A stretch of DNA of 64,000 nt from Bacteroidota bacterium (GTDB lineage: Bacteria > Bacteroidota > Bacteroidia > Sphingobacteriales > Sphingobacteriaceae), in the NCBI GenBank assembly GCA_018266915.1, contig JAFDZM010000030.1:62001-126000 (forward strand), in the 5' to 3' direction. How positions within the stretch are numbered: position 1 is the first letter of the stretch; each line of letters starts with the position of its first letter. A model generated the notes under the pieces. It was not told the origin of the DNA, searched no databases, and was given only the letters and a program-made list of their open reading frames with translations. Below, piece by piece: positions 34,360 to 43,643 of this stretch. Position numbers and translations under genes: made by a program.

Positions 34360-36825
34360 TTGTGCATTTTCAACTTTAAACCTTCTGTGTCACGATGGCT
34401 AAAAATCGGTCTTAGAATTTTGGCGGGACTTGTCCTGCTGTCCATTCTATTTGTCATCGGCGGTATGTTATATGTTACCTACAACAAGGGCCGCGTGCTC
34501 AAAATGGTGAGCACTGAGCTTAACCAAAAGTTGGATGGGCAGATCACCATCGGAGATATGAAGCCTCAATTATTTAAGCACTTTCCCAACATCTCGCTCG
34601 AGCTAAAAAGTGTAAGTATACGCGACAAGCGCTTTGCCGAGCACAAACATACCTTGCTGGATGCTAAAGAATTCTATGTATCGCTCAATGCCTTATCTAT
34701 GCTGACAGGCAAAGCAAGCATCAACCGTATCGATGTGGATAATGCCACTGCCGACTTATATACCGATAGCACCGGATATAGTAACCTGAGTGTTTTCAAA
34801 AAAGGCCAGAAGAAAAAAGAAAAGGAGACTGCGGGCAAAAGTGTTCCGCCCGAACTGCAGTTATTCAGCTTTACCAACTTGCATCTGAAGGTGGATGACC
34901 GTTCAAAAAGTAAACTATTTTACTTCGATGTAAAGAGTCTTAACGGACGCATGCAAAGTCCGGATACGGGTTGGCAGGCAACTTTTCATCTCGATGTGCT
35001 GGCAAAAAGCATATCCTTCAAAAAAAAGAACGGGAGCTTTATAGAGAACAAACCTATCAATGGAGATTTCGAGGCTACCGGGGGTGATGATGGCAAGATC
35101 ACGCTTAAATCGGATGCGTTAAACATCGGCCCGAATCAGTTTAAGTTAGACGCTGTTTTTGGTGCCAATAAACGCCCGGCTGACTTTAAAATACATCTTA
35201 CCTGCGATCAGATCACGTGGAGGCAGGCTTCGCAACTTGTAGCAGCCAATATTAAGCGAAAACTGGATCAATATAATGTGAGTGAACCGGTTGCAGTAAC
35301 TGCCCGGATCGAGGGTAGCTTTGCTGGTGGTAATCCGTTTCTCTATATCACCGCTAAAGTGCGTAACAGCAAAGTCTCTACACCAGTAACCGTATTTGAT
35401 AATTGTGGCTTCGATGGTATTTTTACCAATGAGTTTGAAAAAGGTAAAGGATTTACGGATGATAACTCGGTAATCCGTTTCATGCGGTTTTCAGGAAGCT
35501 ATAAGCAGATTCCTTTTAGTATCGATACCGGCAGCATCATCAATATTAATAGACCTATAGCAACCGGAGATTTAAGGGCAAATTTCCCCGTCGCTAATCT
35601 TAATGCAATTATGGGTAATAAAATAGCACGATTTACTAAAGGCCGGGTTGCAATATACCTGCGCTGCAAGGGTGATATAGTGAATTACCAATTGAACAAG
35701 CCTATTGTGAACGGCTATATTAATATTAAGAACGCCGATATTACCTACATACCCGAAAAGCTGAAGCTAACTAATAGCTCATTGTCTATGAATTTTACCA
35801 AAGACGATTTGATCCTGAGAAATATCCGCCTGCAAAGCGGGCATAGTATTATTACGATGGATGGGCGGGTAAAGAATTTCATGAACCTGTATTATACCGC
35901 ACCAGAAAAGATGCTACTTATTTGGGATATCCACAGTAAAGAGCTATATCTGGGCGAATTTTTAAGCTTTTTAGAAGGCGACGGTGCAAAACCATCCTCC
36001 AAATCAAAACCGGCAGTAAATAGCGGTAATGCGATCGATCAGTTGAGCAACGTATTAGAAAAGGGCTCAGCAGACATGCACCTGAAAGTAAACAGGATAT
36101 ACTACAATAAATTTCTTGCTACTGATGTTCATGCCGATTTGCTAACCTCAGAAGATGCAGTAGTAATCAAAAATGTGGGCTTAAAACATGCTGGCGGTTT
36201 GTTGAGAATGAACGGTTCTATCGAGCGCGGAGAAGATTTGAATAAATTAAAACTGAATACGGTCATCAGTCATGTTGATGTGAACGAGTTTTTCAAAGCA
36301 TTCGATAATTTTGGTTTGAGCGATTTTACTGCCGATAACCTCCGGGGTATCTTGTCGGCCAAAACAGCTATTACGGCAGGCATCACCGATGATGGTAAAC
36401 TGGTTAAAAACTCCATTAACGGAAATCTGGACGTTAATTTGCAACAGGGGCAGTTGCTCAATTTTAAACCCTTATATAGCATTGGCAAATTTGCTTTCCC
36501 TTTCCGCGATCTGAAAGATGTCCGCATACGTGAATTGAATGCCCATTTTGATGTGAATGGTGATATGTTCAAGATATATCCGTTAAAGTTCAGCTCGAGT
36601 GCTATCAATATGGATATATCCGGCGTTTATGGCATATCAAAAGGCACCAACCTGGCTATTGACGTTCCTCTCAGAAATCCCAAAAACGATACAACTATAA
36701 CCGACAAGGCCAAACTTGAAAAGATGCGCTATAAAGGAATTGTTCTACACCTTCATGCTAAAGCTGATTCCGCAGGAAAAATCAAAGTTGGACTGGGCAA
36801 TGACAGGAAAAAGGGTGACCAGTGA
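34360..36825 (+). CDS. AsmA-like inner-membrane protein
   Basis: 821-aa protein with one N-terminal membrane helix (about 17-43) and a long periplasmic part of repeated beta strands. The start of the periplasmic domain, VSTELNQKLDGQITIGDMKPQLFKHFPNISLEL, is the AsmA N-terminal pattern, and the C-terminal part (about 590-800) resembles the AsmA C-terminal region. AsmA/TamB-like proteins are thought to form lipid-transfer bridges in the envelope. Single gene. Confidence 0.88.
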   Translation: MCIFNFKPSVSRWLKIGLRILAGLVLLSILFVIGGMLYVTYNKGRVLKMVSTELNQKLDGQITIGDMKPQLFKHFPNISLELKSVSIRDKRFAEHKHTLLDAKEFYVSLNALSMLTGKASINRIDVDNATADLYTDSTGYSNLSVFKKGQKKKEKETAGKSVPPELQLFSFTNLHLKVDDRSKSKLFYFDVKSLNGRMQSPDTGWQATFHLDVLAKSISFKKKNGSFIENKPINGDFEATGGDDGKITLKSDALNIGPNQFKLDAVFGANKRPADFKIHLTCDQITWRQASQLVAANIKRKLDQYNVSEPVAVTARIEGSFAGGNPFLYITAKVRNSKVSTPVTVFDNCGFDGIFTNEFEKGKGFTDDNSVIRFMRFSGSYKQIPFSIDTGSIININRPIATGDLRANFPVANLNAIMGNKIARFTKGRVAIYLRCKGDIVNYQLNKPIVNGYINIKNADITYIPEKLKLTNSSLSMNFTKDDLILRNIRLQSGHSIITMDGRVKNFMNLYYTAPEKMLLIWDIHSKELYLGEFLSFLEGDGAKPSSKSKPAVNSGNAIDQLSNVLEKGSADMHLKVNRIYYNKFLATDVHADLLTSEDAVVIKNVGLKHAGGLLRMNGSIERGEDLNKLKLNTVISHVDVNEFFKAFDNFGLSDFTADNLRGILSAKTAITAGITDDGKLVKNSINGNLDVNLQQGQLLNFKPLYSIGKFAFPFRDLKDVRIRELNAHFDVNGDMFKIYPLKFSSSAINMDISGVYGISKGTNLAIDVPLRNPKNDTTITDKAKLEKMRYKGIVLHLHAKADSAGKIKVGLGNDRKKGDQ

Positions 36826-36900
36826 TCGGTTAACCAGTGACTAGTTAACCAGAATCATTTAATGGCCTGATAACTGTTTAACTGATTAACTAATCTCTAA
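36826..36900. repeat. Copy of a dispersed GTTAACTAATC repeat
   Basis: Two and a part copies of a 15-nt unit (CCAGTGATCGGTTAA, CCAGTGACTAGTTAA, CCAG) followed by ACTGTTTAACTGATTAACTAATC. Related to 58202-58285 and 7561-7595. It starts in the stop region of the AsmA-like gene. Confidence 0.65.
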
Positions 36901-37269
36901 CCCCTCACTTATTAAAATATTTTATAAAGTATAAATACTTCTTCCCTTTTTATTGAACAGAAGTTAAAATTTTTAAAAAACAAATATATCTATTAACTTG
37001 CTGCAACTATTAGTGCTGCCTGTACCTAAGTTATGAGTAACCCTTCGGAATATTACTCAGACATCTAGTTTTGAAAAATAGTAAGTTAAACCAATAGCCC
37101 GGCATAATCCCCTAAGAGATATCTCATTACAAGGTTATTTGGCTTCGTTTTAAAGATTATAAAAGATATATCCATCAGTTTGATCGATGCTGAAGGAGCA
37201 AAAAATAATACTACCGATCAGCTTAGTCTGATCAATAATTATAGTTTTTTATAAAGTTTAATTTGCTAA
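36826..37269. other. 444-base intergenic region
   Basis: No gene is visible. The first 75 bases hold a copy of the dispersed GTTAAC repeat. The rest is AT-rich. A short inverted repeat GATCAG-CTTAGT-CTGATC lies at 37216-37233, about 40 bases before the dehydrogenase gene, and could be an operator for the following operon. No convincing TAnnTTTG promoter box was found. Confidence 0.5.
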
Positions 37270-39090
37270 ATGGCCCTTACAAACGTAACCAGGAAGGCTG
37301 TAACCAATTTTTTACATTGGTTCAATTCACATTTAATAAAGTTTTTCGGCACAGGCATACTGCTTGCATTCCTGGGATTTTCATGGAACGGTGTGAACAG
37401 GAACCACCCGGCTGCTGTTGCCCCCGATAACGACGGGCTTTTCCTGCCAGATGGTTTCAAGGCTATTGTTGTCGTCGATAGTTTAAAGGGGCAAACCAGG
37501 CATATTGCAGTCAACTCAAATGGCGATATCTATGTAAAAGCCAGAAACCACTATTTAAATGGTGGCTACGGCAACATCGCCCTGAGAGACACTAATGGCG
37601 ACGGCAAAGCTGATATTATAACCCCATTCGGGAAGTACGATGGTCATACCTATGGAACAGCTATGCGTATTTATAAAGGCTACCTCTATTTCAGTTCGGA
37701 GCTGATGGTTTACCGCATGAAGCTGAAACGCGGGCAATTGGTTCCGGACAGTAAAATGGATACCATTGTCATCGATAGGCCCCCTTATCATGAACATCAG
37801 ACTAAGCCCATTGCCTTTGATAATAAAGGTCACATTTATGTGGGTTGGGGAGCAGGCTCTAACGCAGGCCAGGAAAGAAACCGTTTACCTGGTTCACCGG
37901 GCGTTGGAGATCCTAATTCGCCAGATAAAGGGAATCCCTGGCTAATAGATCATGGCGGTATATGGATGTTTGATGCAAATAAAACCAGTCAGCACCAGTC
38001 TGACGGTGTGCGTTACGCCACAGGTCTACGGAGTATTGTAGCGATGGATTGGGATCCAAAAAGCAAATCATTATATACTGTGGCTCACGGTCGCGATGAT
38101 TTCCGCATGATCTGGCCCGATCTGTATACCTCATGGCAAAGCGCTATGGAACCCGCTGAAGAGTTTTTTAAAGTAAACGAAGGCATGGACGGCGGCTGGC
38201 CTTACTATTATTACTCTGAGCTTAAAGGTAAAAAACTGCTTAATCCCGAGTTTGGCGGCGATGGAACTAAAGAAGGCAATGGCGCTAAACTAACGCAGCC
38301 TATTTTGGCCTTTCCTGCGCATTTTGCGCCGAATGATCTGCTTTTTTATCATGGTAAGCAATTCCCAGCCCGCTATAAAAATGGCGCTTTTGTGGCATTT
38401 CATGGTTCTACAGATCGTGCACCTTATCCACAGGCAGGTTTTCTTATTGCCTTTGTTCCTTTTAAGGATGGCAAGCCTTCGGGGCCGTGGGAGGTTTTTG
38501 CAGATGGTTTTGCCAGGATTGACCCCATTGTCAATGTAAGCAATGCCGTATACCGTCCTATGGGTCTGGCTGAAGGCCCGGATGGTTCATTATATGTAAG
38601 CGACACTGAGAAAGGAAGAATTTGGCGAATAAAGTTTACCGGTGATAAAAAAGCTTTTGGCACTGAGCAACTGGCTGCTATGGAAAACCGCAAAAAGACA
38701 GCCTCCAACATCAAAACACCGGATGAAATTAAGGATAACCTGTTTAAAGATCTACCTACCGCATCGGTAGTATACAATACTTACTGTATAGCCTGCCATC
38801 AAAGTGATGGCAGAGGTGACGGCAACCGCTTCCCCCCGATCGCACAATCAGAATGGGTAAATTATAACACGGATAGGCTGATCAACGTGGTACTAAACGG
38901 ACTTAAAGGACCGGTAACCGTAAAAGGACAATCTTACAATGAAGTAATGCCTGCACATGGCAGTTTCTTATCTGACGAACAGATAGCCCAGGTACTTACT
39001 TATATCAAATCGAACTTTAATAATCTACCAGAAGTTGTTACACCTGCGCAAGTAAATGCCGTGCGCAAAAAGACCGCCCCAAAACAATGA
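37270..39090 (+). CDS. Membrane-anchored sugar dehydrogenase-like beta-propeller fused to cytochrome c
   Basis: 606-aa protein. One N-terminal membrane helix (about residues 24-40, FFGTGILLAFLGFSW) anchors it facing the periplasm. Residues about 55-460 form a beta-propeller of the glucose/sorbosone dehydrogenase type (PDGFKAIVVVDSL, YATGLRSIVAMDWDP, GPDGSLYVSDTEKGRIWRI). The C-terminal domain is a c-type cytochrome with haem motif CIACH (C506, C509, H510) and a probable axial Met in EVMPAHG. It would oxidise a sugar or alcohol and pass electrons to the respiratory chain. First gene of the eight-gene operon to 45687; its stop overlaps the next start. Confidence 0.85.
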   Translation: MALTNVTRKAVTNFLHWFNSHLIKFFGTGILLAFLGFSWNGVNRNHPAAVAPDNDGLFLPDGFKAIVVVDSLKGQTRHIAVNSNGDIYVKARNHYLNGGYGNIALRDTNGDGKADIITPFGKYDGHTYGTAMRIYKGYLYFSSELMVYRMKLKRGQLVPDSKMDTIVIDRPPYHEHQTKPIAFDNKGHIYVGWGAGSNAGQERNRLPGSPGVGDPNSPDKGNPWLIDHGGIWMFDANKTSQHQSDGVRYATGLRSIVAMDWDPKSKSLYTVAHGRDDFRMIWPDLYTSWQSAMEPAEEFFKVNEGMDGGWPYYYYSELKGKKLLNPEFGGDGTKEGNGAKLTQPILAFPAHFAPNDLLFYHGKQFPARYKNGAFVAFHGSTDRAPYPQAGFLIAFVPFKDGKPSGPWEVFADGFARIDPIVNVSNAVYRPMGLAEGPDGSLYVSDTEKGRIWRIKFTGDKKAFGTEQLAAMENRKKTASNIKTPDEIKDNLFKDLPTASVVYNTYCIACHQSDGRGDGNRFPPIAQSEWVNYNTDRLINVVLNGLKGPVTVKGQSYNEVMPAHGSFLSDEQIAQVLTYIKSNFNNLPEVVTPAQVNAVRKKTAPKQ

Positions 39091-40007
39091 TCAGATCATT
39101 TTTAAACTCTACCTGCAAATACACACTGGCTGCAACTTTAGTATTAGCAGCCCTGAACTCTAATGCACAATCAACGGATTCACTTTTTAAGTCGAAAGAA
39201 TTCACTCCCCCTAAAAGCTTCACCATCGGTTGTGAGGGCCCGGGAGTAGACAAGTATGGCAATGTATACGCCGTGAATTTTGATCACGATGGCACCATTG
39301 GTAAAATGACACCCGATGGAAAAGCAAGCGTATTTATTGAACTACCGAAAGGAAGTACCGGAAACGGTATCCGTTTCGATAGCCACGGTAATATGCTGAT
39401 TGCCGATTACACCGGTCACAACATCATTAAGGTGAATATGACGACCAAAGAGCAAACTGTCTTTGCACATGAGCCCAGGATGAGTCAGCCGAATGATATT
39501 GCTATCGATAATAAAGACCGCCTGTATGCCAGCGATCCGAATTGGAAAGCAGGAACCGGCAAAATATGGCGCATCGACACGGATGGTAAAACAACCGTTT
39601 TAGATTCGATGGCGACAGTTAACGGGATAGATGTAAGTCCGGATAACCACACTTTGTATGTAAACGAAAAGCGCAAAATATGGGCCTATGATCTTTCACC
39701 AAAAGGAGAAATAAGCAACAAGCGGTTGGTTATCGAGTTTACCGATTTTGGTATGGACGGCCTGCGCTGCGATATAAAAGGCAACATATATCAGGCCCGC
39801 TACGGCAAGGGAACCATAGCCAAAGTATCCCCCGATGGCAAAATTCTACAAGAAATACATCTCATTGGCAAAAAGCCTACTAACGTTTGCTTTGGTGGCC
39901 CTGATGGCAAAACCATGTATACCACCTTACAGGATGTGGGTAACCTGGAAACCTTCAGAGTTGATGAACCGGGACGTGAATGGAAGATGGCTAAAAAACA
40001 GAAATAG
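39087..40007 (+). CDS. Exported SMP-30/gluconolactonase-family protein
   Basis: 306-aa six-bladed propeller with a Sec signal (1-28, ending LNSNAQ). Blade motifs typical of SMP-30 lactonases are GCEGPGVDKYGNVYAVNFD, NGIRFDSHGNMLIADYTGH and DSMATVNGIDVSPDNHTLYVNE, including the metal-binding Glu and Asn/Asp positions. It overlaps the dehydrogenase gene by 4 bases, so the pair probably oxidises a sugar to a lactone and then opens the lactone to the acid, both in the periplasm. Confidence 0.88.
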   Translation: MIRSFLNSTCKYTLAATLVLAALNSNAQSTDSLFKSKEFTPPKSFTIGCEGPGVDKYGNVYAVNFDHDGTIGKMTPDGKASVFIELPKGSTGNGIRFDSHGNMLIADYTGHNIIKVNMTTKEQTVFAHEPRMSQPNDIAIDNKDRLYASDPNWKAGTGKIWRIDTDGKTTVLDSMATVNGIDVSPDNHTLYVNEKRKIWAYDLSPKGEISNKRLVIEFTDFGMDGLRCDIKGNIYQARYGKGTIAKVSPDGKILQEIHLIGKKPTNVCFGGPDGKTMYTTLQDVGNLETFRVDEPGREWKMAKKQK

Positions 40008-40095
40008 AGATATCAACCTCATAAAAATCAAAAAAAGTTGATGTGAAGTAACGGTAAAGCCTGAGTTAAGGGTTTTGTTTATTGTAAATGATACT

Positions 40096-40536
40096 ATGAA
40101 AATCATAAAATTAATAACACCTGTTTTATTCGTCGTGCTCACCTTATCGGTTTGCGCGGCGTCTGCGCAGGTAAAGAAAAAGGTTGTCGCTAAGAAAAAG
40201 CCAGCTACTACCGTTACCAAAGCTCCACCACCGCCATTTGCTACTGACGCTGAAATTGCAGATGGAAAGGAAATGATCTCAAAGTCCGATTGTCTTGCTT
40301 GTCACAAAATAGAAGAAAAATTAGTAGGGCCTGCTTACACTTTAATAGCAGCCAAATATCCTCAGAATCAAAATTCATTGGATACGCTCACCAAAAAAAT
40401 CGTTACGGGTGGTAAAGGTGTATGGGGACAAGTTCCGATGGCACCACATCCTAATATTAGCCAGGCCGATGCCAATAAAATGATAAAATATATTCTTACC
40501 TTAAATACTAAGAATCCATCGACGAGTACAAAATAG
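40096..40536 (+). CDS. Exported monohaem cytochrome c
   Basis: From the ATG at 40096 the protein has 146 aa with a Sec signal ending SAQ; an ATG at 40075 would add 7 unlikely residues. A Lys/Pro/Ala linker (residues 25-45) is followed by a class I cytochrome domain with CLACH (C66, C69, H70) and axial Met in VPMAPHPNIS. It likely carries electrons from the dehydrogenase-cytochrome fusion two genes upstream to a terminal oxidase. Confidence 0.9.
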   Translation: MKIIKLITPVLFVVLTLSVCAASAQVKKKVVAKKKPATTVTKAPPPPFATDAEIADGKEMISKSDCLACHKIEEKLVGPAYTLIAAKYPQNQNSLDTLTKKIVTGGKGVWGQVPMAPHPNISQADANKMIKYILTLNTKNPSTSTK

Positions 40537-40594
40537 TTTATACCTCAAATAAGAAAAACAAAACACTTTATACGATCACTAAACTTAAAACAAC

Positions 40595-41056
40595 ATGGAA
40601 AAAAGAAGATCTGTTCTGAAAAAAATGCTGGCTTCAATTGCCGGGCTGTCAGTTCTCGGAATAAGCAAAGATGCCGTAGCAGCACCTGCCGATGAAAAAG
40701 TAGTGAACAATGTAACAACGTTCCAGGATGTGCCGCTATTTTCAGGCTCAACCAAATTGGGCAACCTTGTTTTCGTTGCCGGAAAAGGCGCCCATGTTGA
40801 ACCTTTTGAGATCAAAGCTCACACCGAGATCGTACTGAAAGAACTTGAAAAAGAACTAATAAAAGCAGGCTCTTCAATGGAGAAAGTGCTTAAAGTAAGC
40901 GTTTTCCTGAATGATATTGCCGATTATCAGGGCATGAACGAAGTTTACAAAGGCCGTTTCGGTAAAAACCCTCCTGTTCGTACCACAGTTGCAGTAGCCA
41001 AAGGCGGCGTACCGGGCAACTCACTGGTTGAAATGGATTGCATGGCTTATATTTAA
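40595..41056 (+). CDS. RidA-family deaminase with Tat signal
   Basis: 153-aa RidA (YjgF/UK114) protein that hydrolyses reactive enamines and imines released by PLP enzymes. The substrate-carboxylate arginine R129 is in PPVRTTVAVA, and the core VFVAGKGAHV and KVSVFLNDIADYQGMNEVY are typical. Unlike ordinary cytosolic RidA, it begins with a twin-arginine signal, KRRSVLKK then a hydrophobic stretch and AVAA, so it should be exported folded. It precedes a Tat-exported PLP enzyme by 12 bases, which suits a RidA partner. Confidence 0.9.
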   Translation: MEKRRSVLKKMLASIAGLSVLGISKDAVAAPADEKVVNNVTTFQDVPLFSGSTKLGNLVFVAGKGAHVEPFEIKAHTEIVLKELEKELIKAGSSMEKVLKVSVFLNDIADYQGMNEVYKGRFGKNPPVRTTVAVAKGGVPGNSLVEMDCMAYI

Positions 41057-41068
41057 CAGACCGATAAA

Positions 41069-42283
41069 ATGAAACGCAGAGACATATTAAAAGGCCTTAC
41101 CATTTTACCATTATCAACAGGTTTGGTAAGCAAGGCATCCGCTATAGGCCTTACCAATACCCCTCCTACTCCCAAAAAGCAAGAACGCGATCTTTTTAAA
41201 GAACTTGGCGTTACGCCGGTAATCAACGCATCGGTGACCATGACTTTTCTATCTGGCTCACTAATGCTGCCTGAAGTGCTGGAGGCAATCAATTCTACCT
41301 CGCACGACTTCGCCAACATGTATGAGCTACAAGACAAAGTAGGCGCAAAAATTGCCGAGATGCTTCATGTTGAATCAGCAATGGTTACTTCAGGTGCGGC
41401 ATGTGCTATTTTGTTGAGCACAGCAGCTGCCATTACCGGAACAGATCATGAGAAGATAAAACTACTGCCTAATCTACCAGGCCCACGCCCGGAAGTGATC
41501 ATGCAGAAATCGCACAGGTACCTGTTTGATCAGGCAGTGACCACAACCGGAGCTAAAATCATCGAGGTTGAGGGCAATGATGAGATGGATAAAGCTTTCA
41601 ATGAAAGAACGGTAATGGCTTTGTTCTTCAACGCTGCGGGAAAACACAGTGTTACTCATGAGGACTTTGTCGGGATAGCAAAAAAACACAACATCCCTAC
41701 TTTACTGGATGCTGCAGCCGATGTACCGCCCGTTGAAAACCTATTCAAATATCAGAAGATAGGTTTCGACCTGGTTACTTTTTCAGGTGGTAAAATGATT
41801 CGCGGACCGCAGAGTGCAGGTTTATTATTTGGTCGTAAAGATTTGATCACAGCTGCGAGGCTAAACCATAGTCCAAATGAAGCACCGATTGGTCGCCCGA
41901 TGAAGGTGAATAAGGAAGAAATGTTCGGCATGTATGCTGCATTGAAGGCTTATTTGGAAAGAGATCATAAAAAAGAATGGCAGGATTGGCTTGATCGCGC
42001 AAAACATATCGGCACACAACTGGAAGCGGTTCGGTCAGTAAAAACCGAAACAGTTGTTGATCCGGGACCAGCAAATGCGTTCCCAAGCCTTAAAGTAACC
42101 TGGGATGAAAGCAAGATCAAGATCAAACCTGAACAGGTTGTTGCTGCATTAAAGAATGGAACACCAAGTATTGTTGCTAATGGAGGCAAGGATCATCTCA
42201 CCGTCGGTGTAGTGCTTTTACGTCCTGACCAGGTGGATATCGTAGCCGGAAGGGTAAAATCCATATTGCAGCAGGCTGTATAA
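41069..42283 (+). CDS. SelA-like PLP-dependent enzyme with Tat signal
   Basis: 404-aa fold-type I PLP enzyme of the SelA/COG1921 group, whose non-selenium members include D-glucosaminate-6-phosphate ammonia-lyase-type enzymes. The Schiff-base lysine is K242 in TFSGGKMIRGPQSAG, the pyridine-binding Asp is D214 in LLDAAAD, and TSGAACAI is the phosphate loop. The N-terminus MKRRDILKGLTILPL...KASA is a twin-arginine signal, which would allow export with bound PLP. Placement between RidA and an amidohydrolase suggests a deaminating lyase acting on a deacylated amino acid or amino-sugar acid. Confidence 0.85.
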   Translation: MKRRDILKGLTILPLSTGLVSKASAIGLTNTPPTPKKQERDLFKELGVTPVINASVTMTFLSGSLMLPEVLEAINSTSHDFANMYELQDKVGAKIAEMLHVESAMVTSGAACAILLSTAAAITGTDHEKIKLLPNLPGPRPEVIMQKSHRYLFDQAVTTTGAKIIEVEGNDEMDKAFNERTVMALFFNAAGKHSVTHEDFVGIAKKHNIPTLLDAAADVPPVENLFKYQKIGFDLVTFSGGKMIRGPQSAGLLFGRKDLITAARLNHSPNEAPIGRPMKVNKEEMFGMYAALKAYLERDHKKEWQDWLDRAKHIGTQLEAVRSVKTETVVDPGPANAFPSLKVTWDESKIKIKPEQVVAALKNGTPSIVANGGKDHLTVGVVLLRPDQVDIVAGRVKSILQQAV

Positions 42284-42343
42284 ATTTACGGCCCTGCCAA
42301 TGGGCCAATTATAAACCTATTTATTGTAATTATTTGCTAAAAG

Positions 42344-43633
42344 ATGCAAAAGCGCTTCTTAATATTTATTCTGTTTTGTTTATTCAGCCGGTTATCTATT
42401 GCCCAGTCCTATGACATCGTGATCAAAAATGGGCATGTGATAGATCCTAAAAATAATATCGATGCGGTGATGGATGTCGCCATAAGCGATGGTAAAATAG
42501 CTGCTGTCTCAAAAGACATCGATGCTAAGCAAGCTACACAGGTAGTGGATGCCAAAGGCATGTACGTTGTACCGGGATTGATCGATATTCACACGCATGA
42601 TTTTTATGGCACCGAGCCAGATCACCAATATGAGAACGGTAATCTGGGCATTGCTCCTGACGGTTTTACTTTCAGAAACGGAGTAACAACCGTTGTGGAT
42701 GCTGGCAGCTCAGGCTGGAGGACTTTTCCAACTTTTAAATCACAAACTATTGACGCTTCAAAAACACGGGTATTAGCATTCCTGAACATCGTGGGCGAAG
42801 GTATGCGAAGCGGTTACGAGCAGAATGAGAACGACATGGATCCTAAGATGACCGCGCTGGTAGCCAAAAGATACAAGGACATTATTGTTGGTATTAAACT
42901 GGCACACTATGAAGGTCACGACTGGACACCAGCCGACCGCGCTGTTGAGGCCGGAACATTGGCAGGCGGAATTCCGGCGATGATCGACTTTGGAGGAAGC
43001 AACCCGCCGTTGTCTATCGAAGAGTTATTTTTAAAGCACCTCCGGCCCGGAGACATTTTTACCCATTGTTTCGGGCAATTGGGCAGCAGGGAATACATTG
43101 TAGATCTGCAAACCAACAAGGTAAAAACATTTGTGTATGAAGCCCGGAAGCGGGGGATCATTTTTGACGTGGGTTACGGAGGTATCAGCTTTGCCTATTC
43201 CCAGGCCATACCTGCTGCAAAAGAAGGATTTTTCCCCAATTCCATCAGCACAGATATTCATGTCGGCAGCATGAATGACGCCATGAAGGATATGCTTACC
43301 TGTATGACTAAATTTTTGGCTATAGGTATGCCTTTGCATGATGTTATAGAGGCCAGTACATCAAATCCTGCTAAGGAAATAAAACATGAGGAACTGGGGA
43401 ACCTATCTGTAAGCTCGGGTGCAGATGTGGCTATATTGGATATGGTTAAAGGTAAATTTGGCTTATTTGATTATACCGGTTACAAAGTAGAAACCGACAA
43501 AAAACTGCAATGTGAAATGACCATCAGGGCAGGTAAAATAGTATACGACCTGAACGGCATAGCCAACCCTATCTATCCGCCTAAAAAAGTAGCGCAGAGC
43601 AAACAGGACGCATCAAAGGGACAAACCCATTAA
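42344..43633 (+). CDS. Exported amidohydrolase (COG3964-like deacetylase)
   Basis: 429-aa amidohydrolase-superfamily enzyme with a Sec signal (1-21, ending LSIAQ). The metal site includes H83 and H85 in DIHTHDFYG, the probable carboxylated lysine in IVGIKLAHYEG, His in FTHCFGQ, and Asp in ISTDIHVG. Relatives deacylate N-acyl or O-acyl hydroxy/amino acids. Next to a SelA-like enzyme and RidA it most likely prepares the free amine for the PLP step. The C-terminal 25 residues are a basic, disordered-looking tail. Confidence 0.88.
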   Translation: MQKRFLIFILFCLFSRLSIAQSYDIVIKNGHVIDPKNNIDAVMDVAISDGKIAAVSKDIDAKQATQVVDAKGMYVVPGLIDIHTHDFYGTEPDHQYENGNLGIAPDGFTFRNGVTTVVDAGSSGWRTFPTFKSQTIDASKTRVLAFLNIVGEGMRSGYEQNENDMDPKMTALVAKRYKDIIVGIKLAHYEGHDWTPADRAVEAGTLAGGIPAMIDFGGSNPPLSIEELFLKHLRPGDIFTHCFGQLGSREYIVDLQTNKVKTFVYEARKRGIIFDVGYGGISFAYSQAIPAAKEGFFPNSISTDIHVGSMNDAMKDMLTCMTKFLAIGMPLHDVIEASTSNPAKEIKHEELGNLSVSSGADVAILDMVKGKFGLFDYTGYKVETDKKLQCEMTIRAGKIVYDLNGIANPIYPPKKVAQSKQDASKGQTH

Positions 43634-43643
43634 TTTAAAATCA

